A stretch of DNA of 64,000 nucleotides, from the NCBI GenBank assembly GCA_903813345.2, contig CAIIXF020000012.1:22024184-22088183 (forward strand), given 5' to 3'. The notes below the pieces were generated by a model. The model was not told where the DNA came from. It was given only the letters and a program-made list of their open reading frames with translations, and searched no databases. The stretch's first letter is position 1. The number at the start of each line of letters is the position of its first letter. Shown here piece after piece: positions 1 through 12,857 of this stretch. Origin of the DNA: Owenia fusiformis (Eukaryota > Annelida > Polychaeta > Sabellida > Oweniidae). The position numbers and the translations under genes were made by a program.

Positions 1-1111
1 TTCAAGGGTCCACGAACTTGCGTCTAGCGGTGCCAAACTTTGACTGGGCGTTGGTGGAGCGGTGATAAACTTTGCCAGGGCGTAAAATTGTCCCTTTTTC
101 AACGCTCGCAATAATTTGAGGATGGCCACTCGAGAAACATCCGCGTTGGCCGAGCGTTTACAGCGTTGCTTTAACGGATGCCAACTTTTGTTAAACGGTG
201 GTGAACGTTTACGAGTGTTGATGATTTTTTTCAACGTTCAAGGAACGCTCCAGCAACGTTTAGGCGGTGTGACCGGGCCTTTGCTTAGTTTGCACAAAGC
301 TTTCTCCTGAGAGACATCTATCTAAAGATGGCTATGTGCAAGTTAGATGACCCATAGTATAAACAAAACTGTCAAAATGAAAATGAGCCAATATCTATTC
401 ATTTTCCTTAGTCCTCAATGTTATCAAAATGACTATCTTGTTAATCACATTTATATGAAAGATGATTGATGCCATGGAACGCTGCCACAATGTCCGACAC
501 CGTTCCAACAACCCCATGTACGCTGATAAAACGCTAACAACCGCTCCACCGACGTTTGTGCACCGTTTAATCGCCGCCCGGGCAACGCTGGCGAAGCAGC
601 AGTGGTCCAGCGTTTAAGATTTCTGCGTTGGTCTAGCGGATTCAAGGGTCCACGAACTTGCGTCTAGCGGTGCCAAACTTTGACTGAGCGTTGGTGGAGC
701 GGTGATAAACTTTGCCAGGGCGTAAAATTGTCCCTTTTTCAACGCTCGCAATAATTTGAGGATGGCCACTCGAGAAACATCCGCGTTGGCCGAGCGTTTA
801 CAGCGTTGCTTTAACGGATGCCAACTTTTGTTAAACGGTGGTGAACGTTTACGAGTGTTGATGATTTTTTTCAACGTTCAAGGAACGCTCCAGCAACGTT
901 TAGGCGGTGTGACTGGGCCTTTGCTTAGTTTGCACAAAGCTTTCTCCTGAGAGACATCTATCTAAAGATGGCTATGTGCAAGTTAGATGACCCATAGTAT
1001 AAACAAAACTGTCAAAATGAAAATGAGCCAATATCTATTCATTTTCCTTAGTCCTCAATGTTATCAAAATGACTATCTTGTTAATCACATTTATATGAAA
1101 GATGATTGATG
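1..1111. repeat. Tandem duplication, 640-bp period, left edge
   Basis: Bases 1-471 recur at 641-1111. I see only two substitutions (positions 47 and 274 of the first copy). The spacer 472-640 is richer in GC than its surroundings and is seen once, because any left-hand copy would lie outside the window. The block holds an identical 64-codon open frame in both copies with no recognisable protein. Near-identity means a recent duplication, or an assembly artefact at a contig edge. Confidence 0.85.
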
Positions 1112-1442
1112 AATTGATACCTTGATTTATTCGATAATAAAATTTATAATTTCGTTTCAGATTTTCCGGTTCTGCATGCAACAGGTGACTGATTTTATAA
1201 GTTTGCAGCTTTTAGATCGGTAAGTACAATACTACTGTAGACTAAATGTATTTTGGAAGGACTTATTAGTATATTATAGTCATATACTAAGGTCAGGGTG
1301 TACAACTCTAAAAGAAGACAATGTACTGATACTTTCCTGAAAAAAGCAAGAAATTGAATTGGAGGTGCATGGGTCCTCAAAGCTAGCATCATAGCCCATG
1401 CTAGCATGAAGACCGTGAAATGAGGCTAATTTTTGCAAGTTT
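1112..1442. other. Intergenic, nothing recognised
   Basis: AT-rich sequence following the tandem duplication. No conserved coding frame, RNA gene or repeat was recognised. Confidence 0.5.
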
Positions 1443-2248
1443 CAAGGAGTATAGCCTTGCAACAGTCAAACATTTGCAAGAATCCAAAATTTCCACAAAT
1501 CATCTTATAAAAATGTGCACTTCTTGCATTGTTAGAGTATGATAAAGCTCAAACCATAGTTTCTTATAAATATTTCATGTCCACCATTTTGTTTGTCGGA
1601 ACTACTTCTAGACTTCCTGATTAATCCTCATACAAGTTTTTGTGACTTCACCAAGTGGCATGGGTTATCACTAGTATGTTTTATCTATAACAGTATAATA
1701 ATCACTGGCGGATCTGGGGGGGCGGAGAAAAAATTGGGCCAAAAAAGGCCTCAAGGCCCCAAAAAGTGGGCCTTTTCGGTTATTACTAGGCCTTTTAAGG
1801 CCTTATTTTTTAATTTCAGGCCAAATTTTTAAGAAAATGGGCCTCAAAATTTCAAAATTTGGGCCCACTTTTGGATTTTATGGGCCCAAAATCGTTTTAC
1901 GCGCAAGCGTGGAATTTTTTTCTCTGACCTGAAATTTGGGCCTCCCCCCTTATGGGTTCCCATTTCCGCCCCTGATAATCATGATAGATACATAATTGAT
2001 GTTTTTTTTAAATAGTAAACAATGGAGTACATGAGTGAGGATTACTTTGGACTATAAAAATAGTCCCAGCAAACAAAATGGTGGACATGAAATATTAAGA
2101 ATTTACAATGATTTGAGCTTTATTATACTCTAACAATGCAAGAAGTACACATTTTCATACTCCTTTGATGTTCCTTGGTATGGTAAGATGTTTTGTGGAA
2201 ATATTGGAGTCTATCAAATGTGTCACCATTGCAATCCTACTCCTTGAA
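1443..2248. mobile_element. Foldback element with ~100-160 bp arms
   Basis: The left arm (about 1445-1595) and right arm (about 2072-2248) are imperfect reverse complements. For example, a stretch ending 'catgtccaccattttgtt' on the left is mirrored by 'aacaaaatggtggacatg' on the right. No transposase frame is present, so this looks like a non-autonomous DNA transposon. A second element (1703-1973) is inserted between the arms. Confidence 0.65.
1703..1973. mobile_element. MITE, 'CACTGGCGGATC' family, copy 1
   Basis: It starts CACTGGCGGATC and ends with the inverted GGGGCGGA motif; the interior is rich in 'gggcc' and 'aaaaatttc' blocks. A second copy lies at 10555-10879. Flanks read AATAAT (left) and GATAAT (right), consistent with a 6-bp target duplication carrying one mismatch. 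It is nested inside the foldback element around it. Confidence 0.7.
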
Positions 2249-3352
2249 ATTTTAAAAAGTTATCCTCACTTCACTCCATTCACCTCCAATTCAAAGTTAT
2301 GAAAAATGTGTGTGTGAAAAATGTTCTTTGACATGTCTCTCTAGTCAGGAAATACATTCACATATAAAGAAAACAGAATACAAAATCTTTTGACTTAATC
2401 AAAAACATATGGCTGCCATTTTTTGTACTTTTGATTAACTTTCCCGTTACCTTAAACCTAGTCTGGGCTTAAGGTGGCAGTAGGGATTTATCCATCATTT
2501 GCAGGTATGAAGCTTTGAATTCATTTATTGTGCTACTTAAAGTGAACGGGAATTATTTTTCTACCGCTTGAGAGATTTTGAGACACACATTTTTAACCAC
2601 TAAAGACTAACATTTTATTCTTTTATGGCATATAGTATTTGAATATGTGTAATATGTGTGTCTGTGTGTAATTTTCTATCAAAACAATTTTGCAAAATTT
2701 TCAAATTCTAGAGATTTTCAAGTATTTTAAAAATGGTCAGGCTAAATCCCGATTGACACAATGTTGAAAAACGTTTAAAGGTTCATTTACTATAAGGATC
2801 ACAATTTTAATGTGAAATCACAATCCACATTTCAATAATATCATATAGTTACGTTTATGTTAAGTTAGAGTTAAGTTGTGTTTGTTAAATTAAGAAATTA
2901 AGTGACTCTTGTTATTGATTTGGCATGTTATATAGCCCTACAAATACCCATGATGCCATTTATTTTTCCATTCATATGGGAAATGGTCAATTAGAATTTT
3001 GAAAATATTGACCCATTTTGAAAATTTTCCCCAAAAGGCCAAGTTATGATCAAAATGGCACATGTTTTAAGGCCTTACAAAATTTTGGGGTGTAACATTT
3101 TTTGGGGCCCTAACATTTTTTTCTTGGCCTATACCAAGGGCCCATGAGCGTGTTCTAATTGAATTTCTCAACCAATTCAATCATCTGGGTGTGGTGTCAC
3201 ACCTACGAATGGCGAAACTAATAGCAAGTTTCCCAAAATCTAAAAAATCAAATAAATAGCACATGGTCATGACATTTCATCAAAGTACACACTGACCTTA
3301 ACTAGATAGCATGACATTTGACCAAGGATACTAGGGTACATTAGGGGCATTC
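2249..3352. other. Intergenic, nothing recognised
   Basis: AT-rich non-coding sequence. No protein frame resembling a known family and no clear repeat unit was seen. Confidence 0.5.
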
Positions 3353-3837
3353 TCAGGGCTGTCAACTTGGGACCACCTAATATGAGTGACTTACAAATGT
3401 TGGACACCTAAGTCCAAATCTGAACACTTTTGTCCAAATTTTGAACACCTTTGGCCAACTTTTAAACACCTTTGGCCAAAGTTTGAGCACCTTTGCCAAA
3501 CTTTGATAACCTCAAATTTTAAGCACTCGCTGCGCTCGCGATGTCTTCAACGGGGGGGGGAAGGTACGAAAATTTCCAATTAACATGCGTGACATATACG
3601 GGATTCGCGTGAGAAATCTGAACAAATTGCGTTCGGTTTTTTTCCGACGTTCGTATTTTTACAGTATCCTAGACATATTTTGCAAAATTTTCTACAGAAA
3701 TATTTTTGCTTGAAATTACCAGGTAAAATTCGTATTTGCGTGACATTATCTGTAACGCAAAAAAAACTGGTGTGACTTCAAATTCTTCAGCAAATGCGTG
3801 ACAAATACGCAAATTGTGGGACAGTTGACAGGCCTGC
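3353..3837. mobile_element. Possible MITE with imperfect terminal repeats
   Basis: The left end 'cagggctgtcaacttggga' is roughly mirrored by the right end 'gggacagttgacaggcctg'. The interior has short repeats ('ttggccaaa', 'tgcgtgaca') and a poly-G run. A non-autonomous element is likely, but the terminal match is imperfect and no target duplication was identified. Confidence 0.4.
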
Positions 3838-4121
3838 ATTCTCAGCCATGGAACATTTAGACTGTATCTTCTCGTCTGATATATTAAAAATCTGGTTTGA
3901 AATATTCAGGCTATATTTGTCTTATTTGTTAAAGGACAATTGAAATAGGTTTTCTCAACTTGCAGCTACAGAAATGTGGTTTTCTACATCGTAAACCATC
4001 TTGTGATAACCATTATAAAAGAAATGTTACATAATATGTAATAACCCGGGGGCACCCAAGGGGAACGACTAATGAGTTGTGTAACAAGCCAGCAAACAAA
4101 CAAGTGTGCTAAATTCAATGC

Positions 4122-4190
4122 CCTCTGTAGGAATCGACCTGGGACCCTTGGATCCAAAGTCTGATGCTCTACCGACTGAGCTATAATGGC
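4122..4190 (-). repeat. tRNA-derived sequence (SINE head or tRNA pseudogene)
   Basis: On the minus strand an A-box-like TAGCTCAGTCGG (plus 4172-4183) and a B-box-like GGTCGATTCC (plus 4131-4140) are spaced as in a tRNA and resemble tRNA-Lys. The anticodon stem is mismatched and the acceptor stem does not close, so it is not a functional tRNA. Most likely it is a tRNA-derived SINE or a pseudogene; body and tail would lie to the left. Confidence 0.5.
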
Positions 4191-5187
4191 TTAACAATCA
4201 GATTGGCCCCAACGTGATAAGTAACGTCATACATAATTTATAGTTTTGATTTATTGGTTCCTTGGTAATCACAACGTCGTGGCAACTGGAGCATTTTTGT
4301 ATATACAAATGATACAAACATCTTGGAATTATGATGTCATGATTCAATGGACCCAAATGGGCTACGTGGGGACCAGTGAAAAGTCACTGGGGGCCAAATA
4401 TGTCGCATGTTGTAAAAAATGAAACAGTTGCCACCTATTAGATGATATGTCCAAATACATTCCAGTGTTCTCCCCAAAAAAAATTTTCAACTGGGTGCAA
4501 GATTTCAAGTCTGAAAAAATCAGCACTCGCTACGCTCTTCACTCATTTTTCAAATCAGAAGTTGAAGTGCAGATCCCAACTGGGTGCCAACTGGGGGGCC
4601 TTTGGTTTCAAGTAGCTTCAAGCCCCCGGTAAAAGTGACATGGGGAGATCACTGCATTCAATAAAATTGATTCCTTTAGGTTTAAATTACTATTTAAGTT
4701 GTCAGCTTCCATGGGTGTGGGGCTATATTTTGAGCTGGTACATCCACTGGATTACAGCAAATACGGTAGCTAATGTCTACCTTATAATGTGCTAATTTTC
4801 TCAGGTTAGATTTATAGTTGGATTCCTTCCCACTCTCATTTTGAGTTTAATTTTATGCAAATGCCATGTTAAAATATACTATTAGTCCCTAGGGTGTTAC
4901 TTTAATCAAGCATTCCTCTGCATTCATTTAATATTCATGTCAGGTATTATATGTAAAACATGTAGTTTCAAATTTCAAACACTCTAGGGCTTCAAAGAAT
5001 TAATCCTATTGTCTCATATATAGTGATTAACATACATGTACATATGCTATCCTCTACGATCACAGGGATCCAACTACTTGGGACGTATCAAAACCAATAC
5101 GTCCCACAAAACTGTTACAGTTGAATTTTAAGTATACCACTTGTTTGAAAATCAAGAATTGTGAGTCTTACACTGCACTGTTTTTTT

Positions 5188-5547
5188 CTTCAAATTTGTT
5201 CCATACAAAGCAAAATGAAAACGCCTTTCTGTCCGTGCATTGCTTTATCATACAGAGTTCCTCGTTTTAGCTGCATTTGGGTCCCCAGCTGTGAGATCTC
5301 GCAAATTTTCTAGTTCCCTCCTTATTTTTCGCCCATACTTTCCGAATGGTAACCTATTTCAACCATCCATCACTGCATCAAAATATTTTGGCATTAAACG
5401 CAGCAGTTTTTATAGTTGGAAGCTATGAAAATTCGTGTGATCTCACAGGTGGGGACCCTAACACCGCTAAAACGAGAAAGTCTATAGAATAATGCAATAC
5501 ACCAACAGATGGCCTTCTTGTTTTGCTTTGTATGGAGTAAGTTTGAA
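5188..5547. mobile_element. Foldback repeat, ~130-bp arms
   Basis: The left arm (about 5188-5310) is an imperfect reverse complement of 5430-5547. Matching pieces include 'tccatacaaagcaaaa' with 'ttttgctttgtatgga', and 'gggtccccagctgtgagat' with 'atctcacaggtggggaccc'. No coding capacity. Probably a non-autonomous DNA element; its outer limits are uncertain. Confidence 0.55.
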
Positions 5548-6354
5548 GAAAAATGGTAGATGTGACAAGCCAAAATGAACATTCGTATCTAGTTGAATAC
5601 AAAGACAAGTCCCCTACTGCACTTTAACAGGTATGACAACACACAACCTTATTGTAAACTTTTTGTTGGGAATAAACACTTTTTAAAGTGTCACCCACTC
5701 ATGCAATGTTTATTTGTGTGTATCTAAAAAAGGAAATGAACATAAACAATCATAAACATATTTTAATAGCCTGACTGCTGAGTTCAGTTCTTTACTAGTC
5801 TTTGAATAGGTTAGGCAATCTTTCAATTAGCAGTTCCATCTCTACTGGCAGGTGGCTGTCACAATTCAAACCCACTAACAAATTCAAGGGGTAAGAATTA
5901 ATTATCTCCCGAGGTTTTCTCAACACTGTGCGAATCATACTTTTAATGACTAATCAATATCTCTGATAATCATATGATGACATGCTAACTTCAATATAAG
6001 GGGAGGCATCACCTATATTGTAGTTGTTTCAATGCTGCAGAGATCATTTTGATTTTGCAGATACTGTTCAGGCTTCCGAGGCCGACCTTAAGATTAGCAT
6101 TTCAATGGTGAAGCCCAATAGAAAATTTGTAGTTTTATGGTAAGAAATAGCCAAAGATATGTTGATTTAACTTGAATTTGATTTTGATCTTATATAGATG
6201 GCTTATTCAAGTTGTTTGAAGACCTGAGAGAGTGCTACAAATATTAACATAGCCTTTGTGAAGCCAAACTTTCTGTCTAGATTCTATTTGCTCATATGTT
6301 AGGCTTCATACACAGGTCTGACCATGCAATTTTCATGATGGACATAGTTGATCA

Positions 6355-9125
6355 TTGAAAGTCCGAATTTAAACCGTTGCACAATCATTGTACAATCATT
6401 GATCCGATCATTTATGCAACCATGCCAACCGTTACGATGCAACCATTACAATTTTGGTTGTAAACTCATTGAAATGTTTCAATCATATGTAACCATTGTA
6501 AACGCTTGACAATTTTGGTTGCATTTCTTGCAACCGTTTCAATCGAATGCAACCCTTTAAAACTATGGCAATTTTATCTCAATACAACATAAAATAATTA
6601 TCTTGCTCTTTAAAAAATATATTTCAAATGTGTGTATTTCATGCATACTGTACATGTCAGAATTAAAATGGTTTGATCAAAAAGATATTTAAAGTATTGA
6701 AATAGTTAAGTAAACTTGTCTTGTGAATGAAAATATATTGAACCAATTTTCATCTAACTTTGAAGGATGGTGATTGTCTAACTCACATGTATATTATCTA
6801 GATAACAGCAATGCTTAGGCATAGCAAATCCCCCTCCCTGTCATGACTATCATTTTTACAAAATCACTTCACTACTTTTTAAGTTATTGCAAAATCATTT
6901 GAAAAAATTTTTGATTGGGTCAAGTCTTGGATTTTACACTTCACCTTGCAATCATCGCAATTATAAAGGAAGGAAGATGTGTCTGGAAGAAAGAAATCCT
7001 TCAATGGGAAAATAATCTGTTTTGATTTGATATTTTTGATTTGATAGAGAAAATGCAATCAGACATTACAGGATGTGTTTTAAATAATTAAGTAGATAAG
7101 CATAACTTAAAAAACTCTGATTACAGTTAGACTCAGTCTATCTAGTTTGATTAGAGTCTGCTTTGAAGGATGTGTCTAAAGAAACTTTATTAATCCATTA
7201 ATCCATAAACAAAACAAAAATAATTCGGCAAGGCAAAACAAACCTTATTATATCAGTTTGATTAGAGTCTGCTATAAAGGAAGCATCCTATGTAATTTAG
7301 ATTATTCCATATACAGAACTTGATAAATAATTTGCCAAAGAAAATCTCCCATATTTTCCTCCAGATTTTTCCAAGTTTAGAGTTTTGAAAAATAAGCCCT
7401 GTTTTTGGTTTTTATTTTTTACCCATCAACACATATCATTTAAACTGAAAACACTTTTCAGTACAAATGCTTTTCCCTAGTGAATAAAGAAAAACCATGG
7501 ACTTTGAAATAAAAAATTCTGAAAATATTATTTGCAGTTTCATATACTTGCTATTTGAGATTTCTCAGCACTTATTGAAGTAATTGAATAAAGAAATAAA
7601 CCCTCAAAAATCTGAAAACACTTTTTAAATTTTAACTCCCCCCCCCCTCTGCATGAAATAGATAATTAAAATAAATATATAGTATAACACAAGATGAAAA
7701 TAGATATAACAGAAACTAGGACTATGAACCCTTTTTCTGGTCAAGCATTTTAATTAGCCGTTCAACCGTTTTAATTAGCTGTTCAACCGTTTTAATTAGC
7801 TGTTCAACCGTTTTAATTGGCTGTTCAAGCATTTTGATTTTCTTAAACCCATGAGAATATCAATATGTAGTAGGTATTGTTGTGTTGAGCATTGTTATAA
7901 AAAATATTTGCCAAGAAAGAACATGGTAATTAAATCTGTTGTGAATATCAATATCAATATCAAAATAGTCCTCTTGTTTGTATTTTTAAATTTTAGTCAG
8001 TCATACTCTTGATATTTGGTGTTAACTACACATGGATACATTTGAAGACCCATTTTGCTGGGAGGGGGGGGGCTGACTACTGGCTTGTTCATTGTATATA
8101 AACTTTTTCGGGGGTCCTGAGCTAAACCCTCCGATATCAATATGTTCCCAAACCAATCTATTTGTATATCATGGGTATGGCAATAATCCATCTTCCTTGA
8201 CAAAATTTTACTGAAATTATTAATTCAGATGTTTTCAATTGAAACTGTGAAAATTAAGTCTTTGGTGCCTGAATGCATTATTACTATAAAAACATTTTCA
8301 CTAAATAAAGCAATCAACTTGTGATTACATGTTTGTATTATTTTGTACATCATACCCTGCTTCTTTTGATCATACATGTATATCAGTCTAATCATGAACA
8401 AAAACAATGGTGCCTCATCTTGTGATTTTGTTAAGTTTAAAGGAAATCTTAAGATTTTCCTTGGTCAATTTCTTAACCAAATTGGAATTTTGCTCAATTC
8501 TTTTCATAATTAACATTAAAAATACATTATTTTGGCAATATCAGATAACGGGAAATAAACACTAGATATGGTACTTTTAATTGTGTAAATAATGTAAATG
8601 ACAGAGAACATAAATTATCATATGCCATTGAGTGGAAAACTAGTCTGGTATCGCATTCCTAAATCCGTACTGGAGAAAGAAACATATGAACATGAATTTA
8701 GTAATTTACTATAATAAACATGCATGTATGCTTGCAGAAAAAATATCCTAATATACTGTTGTTGAATAGAGGTAGATTCAAATCCTTACTTAAAGATAAT
8801 TTTAATTCAAGTAAAATGATTACTTTTTTGGAACGATACCAATTCAGGATGGTTGCAGGGCTTGAACTATGTAATCATTGAACAAAATGTATTGCAACCA
8901 TTTACATTTCAATGTGAAATGGTTGCAGTTTACAATGGTTGCAGATTACAATGATTGTATAGAAATGGTTGCGCAGTCATTGAAAAAGAGTTGACTTTGT
9001 TTGGTTGAACGCAATGGTTGCACAATGATTGCTTATCACTGTACAATGGTTTTTCCTTTGATCTTAGTAGTTGAAACAATCAGTATTCAATGATTGATGG
9101 AAACGGTTTAAATTCGGACTTTCAA
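6355..9125. mobile_element. 2.8-kb element with terminal inverted repeats and subterminal motif arrays
   Basis: The left end (TTGAAAGTCCGAATTTAAAC, from 6355) and right end (ending 9125) are reverse complements over about 23 bases. Just inside each end lies a cluster of 'caaccattg'-like motifs: 6378-6560 on the left, and the inverted 'caatggttg' form at 8850-9100 on the right. The interior also has a 24-bp x 4 repeat (about 7739-7830). No transposase frame is visible. The architecture fits a non-autonomous DNA transposon; the superfamily is not determined. Confidence 0.6.
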
Positions 9126-9555
9126 GGTTGAATTTTTTATAAGGGGAAGTGTTGTGGTGCATCTAGTTCATTCATCATGATTGCTTTAAATATATAATAC
9201 ATTAACCTCATGGGCTGGTTGAATCGCTCCAGTCTTTCTGATTGCTCGTCATTGGTTTAAGTACAAAGTGACACAAAAATGCCACCCACATAATATTGCA
9301 TTTTTTGTATACGTGACTTCTGATTTGTTCTTTGGCATATTTAAACTAGACTCCATGGAGCTTAGTTCCACAAGTTGTCTCTGATGACTAGCTGAACTAA
9401 GTGTACTTTTCTGGGCCCCAAATGTTGTTCCTTCCTTAGCAGTCATACCTGGATCACCCATGCAAAGTCGGCATTTGAGTGCCCATTTTAATGTGCTAAA
9501 ACACAAGTCAGAATTCTTGCAGACAGAAAAGTTATGCAACATTATGTGGGTGACA

Positions 9556-9682
9556 TTAGGGAGTTTAAGCTTGCAATGTTTTTCACAACCTAAATGTGAA
9601 CGGAAAATGATGCATTTGTATGGGCGATTGCTCACATGTATAGGTTGGTGTTTCAATTATATATGCTAGCTTAAACTCCCTA
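9556..9682. mobile_element. Short MITE, 'TTAGGGAGTTTAAGCTTGCA' family
   Basis: About 127 bp. The left end is mirrored at the right by 'tagcttaaactccctat'. Related ends occur at 36157-36249 and at the half-copy near 53930-53976, so this is a dispersed family. Confidence 0.55.
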
Positions 9683-10554
9683 TTGATTTTGTTACCCTGT
9701 ATTTTTTATGCTTTTCTATTTTAAGAATAAAAAATGGGACCAGGGAGGGTTAATTTGACATGGTCCCCGCATGTATAACAATTGACTGTGTAAAAGTTAC
9801 ATGTTTATCAATTCATCATTTAAATGTCAATATATTTATGAAGACAATTTGACGAATATTGTTTACCAAGATACTAGAATAGTACCAAGATGTAGAGAGG
9901 GATGTAAGAAAAGAACATAGGCCTAGAGAAAAGCAAAAATAGCTAAACATCCCATATAACTCAGATCATGGTTAGACCTGTGGCTCTTAGTGCATGATCA
10001 ACAATTTTGATAACACCTCTAAGTTAGAAAAGGTCAGTCACTCATATCCTGGCACAGATACATTCTGATCAACACTTGGATGTGATTCTTCAATTTCATC
10101 TGGATGAGCATTCATGAATACTAAGGAGTTATTATTAAGGAATTATTAAATCATCTTGTTACAACTGTACTGGTTGGTCAAGGGTAAGTGAAGGCATAAC
10201 TAACATATATGGGTTGTAGTTCTTGAAGAAATAAAATGGATTCAAGTTGATGAAAACATTTCTTGTGGCAGCAAGGACTTGAAAACTATAATTTTTATTT
10301 ATTTGAAAATAAATTGAGATATCTGATATCAAATATAAGTTATTAGAGATTTGAAATGTCTAAATCAAGTAAAAAAAACTTATTGATGTTATTTACACAA
10401 CATTATATTATGATTACAATGTTAAACTGGTTGAGTCGGGTTAAAAATTGAATATATCTTGACATCTGTATGATGCCATATAAAACCTAGTTGTTTGTTA
10501 CCAAGAGGTACTTTGAATAAAATTGCAGTGGTGTATATATTAAGTGTTGAATAG
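9683..10554. other. Intergenic, nothing recognised
   Basis: AT-rich non-coding sequence without a recognised gene or repeat. Confidence 0.5.
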
Positions 10555-10879
10555 CACTGGCGGATTAGGGGGGGGGCCTGGGGGCCCGGCCCCCCCCCCT
10601 TGGGTGGGCCCAGAAAAAAAAATTGGGCCCAAAAAAATGTTGGGCCAAAAAAGGCCTTCAGGCCCAAAAAAGTGGGCCTTTTTGGTCATTACTGGGCCTT
10701 TTAATGCCTTATTTGTTAATTTCAGGCCAAATTTTGAAGAAAATGGGCCTCAAAATTTCAAAATTTGGGCCCACTTTTTGGTTTTAGGGGCCCAAAAATT
10801 TTTTTTGCGCAAGCGCGGATGTTTTTTTTCCTGACTTGAAATTTGGGCCCCCCCCTTGTTGATTCCCAGATCCGCCCCT
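10555..10879. mobile_element. MITE, 'CACTGGCGGATC' family, copy 2
   Basis: It begins CACTGGCGGAT and ends ATCCGCCCCT, flanked on both sides by GAATAG (10549-10554 and 10880-10885), a clean 6-bp target duplication. The interior has long G and C runs and 'gggcc' blocks shared with the copy at 1703-1973. Confidence 0.75.
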
Positions 10880-10885
10880 GAATAG

Positions 10886-11644
10886 TATCATCATTATTAT
10901 CATTTACCAATCAATCCCTCTGTTATATTTGAATCATAAATATAAGAATCATGGAGATAGAGAACGAAACTTTTAAAAGAAAATATATATTTACTGACTC
11001 TCTATTGAAGAATAGACCTTTATTAATCTTTAAATTAAATTTGGATATCTTGTATTAACCATGATTCTAGTAAGATAAATCTAAGTAAAAAAAGTTAAAT
11101 TATTTAAAGATAAGGCATTTAACCCTGAGAAAGATTTATCTTTGTCAATGGATTGAAGGGCTTTTAAAGCTTCTTGGAGACAGCTGCTCTTAAAGGGATC
11201 CAACACCTTACAAAACTACTTAACGGAGAGGAAAAAGGGAAAATGCTTGCCGGATTCTGAATCTGTGTATTTTTTAATGATTTTTCACTGTCTTAGAATT
11301 TCAATTTTTTTCCTTTGAAAAAATGAGATTTGCATTGTTTTCCAATTAGAAAAATGAGTAAACATGAATAGCTCAAAATCTAACGGTGAGATTTTGTTTT
11401 AAAAAATCATGGTTATCGAGGCTAAATATAGCTATACAGTAAACATAAAAAAGCAATGCATGGAATCTTCATATTCACACAAAAAATTAATTAGTAAATG
11501 AGGTTTGATATTTGTGAGAACAAGTTGTACGAGGTGCAATGCTCTACAAACACCAGACTACAGGGTGGATTAGGATCAATGACACACATAAAAATAAATT
11601 TAAAAATATTTCATGATAATTATCTCAAACAAAAGCAGTTGGCG
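10886..11644. other. Intergenic, nothing recognised
   Basis: AT-rich non-coding sequence with no gene or repeat that I recognise. Confidence 0.45.
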
Positions 11645-12857
11645 ACCCAGCCCATTGCCAGGTATGGTCAGTATATACTGACAGGTATACTTTCAGTCTA
11701 TACTGACAGGTCAACTTTTAGTCTAGTTTCAGTATACTTTCAGTATATGTCCCATGTTATGATTCCATTGACAGGTATGTTTCAATTATGGTAATTAGAC
11801 CTACCAGTATGGTTTCAGTATACTTTCAGTATAAACCAATGGGTATACATTCAGTATACTTTCAGTATATACATACCAGTATGGTTTCAGTATAATTTCA
11901 GTATATACCAATGGGTATACGTTCAGTATATACGTATATGTATACTTTCAGTATGGTATCAGTATATACCTATAGGTCAACATTTAGTCTATACTGACAG
12001 TCTTAATATGTTAGTCTGTAGACTGATATGGATGAATATGACTCACCAATGAGATACCTTAAATTTTAAATCATTCTGCAGATGAGAAAAATTAGTACAT
12101 GTAATTTGGATAGCAGTCTTATTTTCTAGCATTACATTAACTAATTAATTAGAAGCAGGATTACGAAGACTTCTAAAAGAGATACCACAAATAAATCAAT
12201 ATTCTTATATTAACTATATTCAAGTTTTATTCATGATGTATTTTTGATGCAAAGTTTTAATTTTCAAATTTTAACTGTATTTCTTTTTTAAATTTTACTA
12301 TGACTGTATCTATCATATCTTTCTCTCATTTTTTGTGTTTTCAATGTATTAAACATTCAATGTAATTATGAGCAGGAATGCTCCCCTGTCACCTAGTCTG
12401 GTAGGACAGGTTGTGGAAACAAATGGTCATAAAATAGAACTTACATATGAATAATTGTTAACTTATAGTTTTATCATGAATTTTGCATTTGCCGTTTATA
12501 TTATAAAATGATAAAGTAAAACTGGTATACGTTCAGTCTAATCATTATTTATCAGAGTTTATTTGGTATGCTTTCAGTATACTATTGAAAATCATTAGTA
12601 AAACTGGTATGCTTTCAGTATATTCAGTATTTATCAGAGTTTGTTTGGTATGCTTTCAGTATACTATTGAAAATCATAAGTAAAACAGGTATACTTTCAG
12701 TATATTCAGTATCTTCATACCTATTTACAGATCTATATTCAGTATATATACCTATTAATTGGTATGGTATCAGTCTGGTATCAGTATAGACCTATCAACA
12801 AGGTATACTTTTAGTATACTTTTGGTATAGACTGACTATACCTGGCAATAGGCTGGG
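11645..12857. mobile_element. 1.2-kb element with terminal inverted repeats and 'CTTTCAGTATA' arrays
   Basis: The left end 'cccattgccaggtat' and right end 'atacctggcaatagg' are inverted. Inside each end a 10-12 bp motif (CTTTCAGTATA and variants) is iterated many times: about 11650-12000, and 12520-12850. The centre is unique AT-rich sequence with no transposase frame. Layout parallels the 6355-9125 element: termini plus dense subterminal arrays. Confidence 0.6.

Noticed and set aside
4122-4190. Functional tRNA gene
   Set aside because: A and B boxes are present but the anticodon and acceptor stems do not pair properly; treated as SINE or pseudogene.
9249-9656. 135-codon minus-strand frame
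   Set aside because: No recognisable domain; it overlaps a MITE end and has no supporting splice or neighbour evidence.
10422-10834. 81- and 96-codon frames on opposite strands
   Set aside because: Both are translations of the GC-rich CACTGGCGGATC MITE (poly-Gly/Pro/Lys).
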